Assembly: GCF_001281525.1 (NCBI RefSeq)
Contig: NZ_LGCI01000005.1
Location: 1,468,949 to 1,532,948 of the forward strand
Length of the DNA stretch: 64,000 bases
Direction: 5' to 3'
From: Lysinibacillus macroides
Lineage (GTDB): Bacteria; Bacillota; Bacilli; Bacillales_A; Planococcaceae
Shown here piece by piece: positions 62,102 through 64,000 of the stretch. The translations under genes were made by a program, and so were the position numbers. The number at the start of each line of letters is the position of its first letter. Position 1 is the stretch's first letter. The notes beneath the pieces were generated by a model that had not been told where the DNA came from, ran no database searches, and worked only from the letters and a program-made list of their open reading frames with translations.

Positions 62102-63016
62102 TTACTGACTTAATCGTTGAATAAAGGCAGCTAATTGTTCTAATGTGACATTGTCATTTACCCCAAATGTATTGTCTCCTTTACCTACTGTAACTTTAGT
62201 GGAGGCAAGAATTACTACATATGGATTAGCCCAGTGTGTAGGCGGAACATCTGTAAATTCATCTGCTGTTCCTTGTTGTTGTAAATGAAAGGCTTCCACT
62301 AAAACCTTGGATAACTGGCCACGTGTAATCGGAGAACTTGGATTAAATTTTCCGTGTTCATCGCCCGTAAAAATGCCCATCTTTTTTAGTGCTTCCACAG
62401 CACCTGCATAGTTAGAAGATGGCTTGATATCAGGGAAACTTGTATTTGTCTCACTTGTATCTAGCTGTAGTACGTCCGCAAGTCGAAGTGCCACCTCTCC
62501 ACGCGATGCATAAACGCTAAAGTCAATCTCTGCATCTTTTACTTCTCCAAAATCATTTTCAGTGAAGTCAGCAATACGTTTTGCTCCTATGTAACGAGAC
62601 CCCCAGTAATAGGGATCGTTCATTTTATCTATTTTAACTCCAGCACTTGTTGTAGCTGAAATAAACTTACTGTCACCTATGTATATACCAACGTGGGAAA
62701 CACCGCTTCCTGAAGTATTAAAAAATACAAGATCACCTGTCTTTAAATGCTCCTTTGAGATAGAAGTACCTTGCTGATATTGAGTTTTGGAGGTACGTGG
62801 TAACGAGATGCCTACCTTCGAAAAAACAAATTGTGTATAGGCTGAGCAATCAACGCCTGTCCTCATATCGCTTCCTCCATATTTATAGGGAACCCCGATA
62901 TATTCCTTAGCTGTATTAGTAATATCTGCTATTGTTGCTGCTTTTGCATCATGTATACCGATTCCTGTGAAAAGTGTGAAAGATGCAAAAATGGGTAGTA
63001 ACCATTTTTTCTTCAA
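62102..63016 (-). CDS. C40 (NlpC/P60) peptidase with SLH repeats
   Basis: Secreted cell-wall endopeptidase (304 aa): signal peptide (cleavage near AKA, about residue 26), NlpC/P60 domain (about 30-150) with Cys in VDCSAYTQFVF and His in VSHVGIYIG plus a third polar residue, then SLH-type repeats (about 165-300; RGEVALRLADVLQL, FPDIKPSSNYAGAVEALKKM, ITRGQLSKVLVEAFHL) that bind secondary wall polymer. It would cut gamma-D-Glu-meso-DAP or similar stem-peptide bonds during growth or lysis. The SLH anchor agrees with an S-layer-bearing organism. Confidence 0.93.
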   Translation of the reverse strand: MKKKWLLPIFASFTLFTGIGIHDAKAATIADITNTAKEYIGVPYKYGGSDMRTGVDCSAYTQFVFSKVGISLPRTSKTQYQQGTSISKEHLKTGDLVFFNTSGSGVSHVGIYIGDSKFISATTSAGVKIDKMNDPYYWGSRYIGAKRIADFTENDFGEVKDAEIDFSVYASRGEVALRLADVLQLDTSETNTSFPDIKPSSNYAGAVEALKKMGIFTGDEHGKFNPSSPITRGQLSKVLVEAFHLQQQGTADEFTDVPPTHWANPYVVILASTKVTVGKGDNTFGVNDNVTLEQLAAFIQRLSQ

Positions 63017-63427
63017 TTAACCTTACTCCTTTCAAATCGCTTTTGCTTTTGACTAGAGTAAGAATAGCACGAAATAGATAAGTATTATTTTTCAATAGTA
63101 TTACTGATTATTAGTGAATAACAAATTTGAAACCTTAATTTTATCTATGTAAAATCTCTGCAATAATCATGGTCAAATTTGTTAAAAAAATATAAAATTA
63201 TAGGATAAATAGGGACATAAGAGTTAATTCCAAAGTTTTCGCTACTACCAAAAATTCAGTTTTTTGCCTCACTGAAAAAAGATTACAGTCTATCAGGATA
63301 AGGCAATAATTCTCCCCGTCACATACAGCCCTATTAGTATTATATCAGAAGGAGCTACTCTTAGTTGGCTTAAATCATTAACGAAGTCCCGAATGTTAAA
63401 AAAATACCTTCTAGCCCTCCGTCCTTA
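63017..63427. other. Non-coding interval upstream of the MarR gene
   Basis: About 410 AT-rich bases without a convincing gene; holds the minus-strand promoter of the wall peptidase and ends at the MarR operator. Nothing else identified. Confidence 0.4.
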
Positions 63428-63498
63428 TTTTTATTGCAAATACAACAAAATTACATTATATTAACCATACAGCTTTTTTATTGTATTTGCAATAAAAA
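63428..63498 (+). promoter_or_regulatory. MarR promoter with an 18-bp inverted repeat
   Basis: TTTTTATTGCAAATACAA (63428-63445) is the exact reverse complement of 63481-63498. The left arm contains a -35 TTGCAA (63434-63439), 17 bp before the -10 TATATT (63457-63462); the right arm lies past the start site. Each arm holds TTG-N6-CAA, typical of MarR-type operators, so a dimer at each arm could block or loop the promoter. Confidence 0.7.
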
Positions 63499-63519
63499 AC
63501 ATTGCTAAGGAGGTGCAAC

Positions 63520-63984
63520 ATGACAGAAATTCTTCGTGAAATCGGTATGATTGCTAGGGCATTGGATTCCATCAGCAATATCGAATTTAAAGAATATCAT
63601 TTAACAAAAGGACAATATTTATATCTTGTACGAATATGCGAAAATCCAGGTATTATTCAGGAAAAGCTAGCTGAGAAGATAAAGGTAGATCGAACAACCG
63701 CCGCACGCGCTATCCAAAAATTAGAGGCAAATGGCTTTATTGAAAAAAGAAACGATACGCAAAACAAAAAAATAAAACGACTCTTTCCAACTGATAAAGG
63801 CAAGACAATATTTCCAATGATTAAACGAGAAAATGATTACTCAAACAGCGTGGCATTAACAGGCTTTTCTGCTGAGGAAACTGACCTTATTTTCCAGCTC
63901 CTTGGAAGGGTTAGGAAAAATATCGAGGTTGATTGGGAGCTTGTCAAAAAAGGGCATAAAACACTAGCGTCGCGTGAATTTTAA
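63520..63984 (+). CDS. MarR family transcriptional regulator
   Basis: 154-residue winged-helix regulator. The DNA-binding part (about 50-95) reads IIQEKLAEKIKVDRTTAARA, followed by EKRNDTQNKKIKRLFPTDKGK, the wing. Start at ATG 63520, with AAGGAGG 6 bases upstream; the frame opens six codons earlier without a site. Preceded by a promoter inside an 18-bp inverted repeat, suggesting autoregulation. Any target operon would lie right of the window. Confidence 0.92.
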   Translation: MTEILREIGMIARALDSISNIEFKEYHLTKGQYLYLVRICENPGIIQEKLAEKIKVDRTTAARAIQKLEANGFIEKRNDTQNKKIKRLFPTDKGKTIFPMIKRENDYSNSVALTGFSAEETDLIFQLLGRVRKNIEVDWELVKKGHKTLASREF

Positions 63985-64000
63985 TTGAATTTTCTGTTTT

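Overview
The window looks like chromosome from a low-GC, Gram-positive, endospore-forming member of the Bacillales, most likely Lysinibacillus or a close relative. This is inferred from the AT-rich sequence, consensus AGGAGG ribosome sites with occasional TTG/GTG starts, two T-box leaders, an intact gerA-type spore germinant-receptor operon, the xpaC-telA pair, SLH-domain wall proteins and the general protein style. I saw no rRNA, tRNA, CRISPR array or autonomous insertion sequence.

Layout. 0-3.2 kb: an amino-acid ABC importer (binding protein cut by the window edge) and an SDR dehydrogenase. 3.2-8.4 kb: small proteins, the xpaC-telA operon, an alpha/beta hydrolase, a Uma2-fold nuclease-like protein and an acylphosphatase-like protein. 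8.4-17.6 kb: a soluble globin-fold/CZB chemoreceptor, a cold-shock gene with a structured leader, a DUF1232 protein preceded by a degenerate repeat array, a membrane serine protease, DinB, TetR and FabF proteins, and an ABC-F ATPase. 18-29.5 kb: an FAD oxidoreductase, T-box-controlled argS, an MFS transporter, a protease-like lipoprotein without a catalytic triad, recQ, msrA, an LCP wall ligase and an AI-2E-type exporter. 29.5-35.4 kb: a cupin gene split by a 956-bp mobile element, an aminotransferase, an antibiotic-nucleotidyltransferase remnant, a P-loop protein, an enoyl-CoA hydratase-like protein and a tyrosine-recombinase-like protein without its catalytic residues. 35.4-39.2 kb: a three-gene ATP-grasp/alpha-E/transglutaminase operon with a divergent partner. 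39.2-41.4 kb: a small-gene cassette between 19-bp direct repeats, beside an intact tyrosine recombinase. 41.5-48.9 kb: an ECF sigma/anti-sigma pair, two tandem paralogous mini-genes, a PAS-GGDEF-EAL protein, T-box-controlled proS and an AraC regulator. 49-55 kb: a PP-loop ATPase, an ArsR/AHSA1 pair with two operators, a large atypical UvrA-like ATPase and a nucleoside hydrolase. 55-64 kb: the ger operon, a GNAT acetyltransferase, a drug-efflux MFS transporter, an NlpC/P60-SLH wall hydrolase and a MarR regulator.

The strongest observation is the element at 29770-30725. It has TGT...ACA ends, a 5-bp target duplication and repeated end motifs (three dispersed on the left, four in 20-bp tandem on the right), like Tn7-type transposons, but it encodes only one small lipoprotein. 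Removing it restores a complete 121-residue cupin. Other leads are the UvrA-like protein with an extra zinc-module tail, the direct-repeat cassette beside a recombinase, the globin chemoreceptor that has lost its haem histidine, the paralogous 49/56-residue proteins, and a terminator-like hairpin inside the csp leader.
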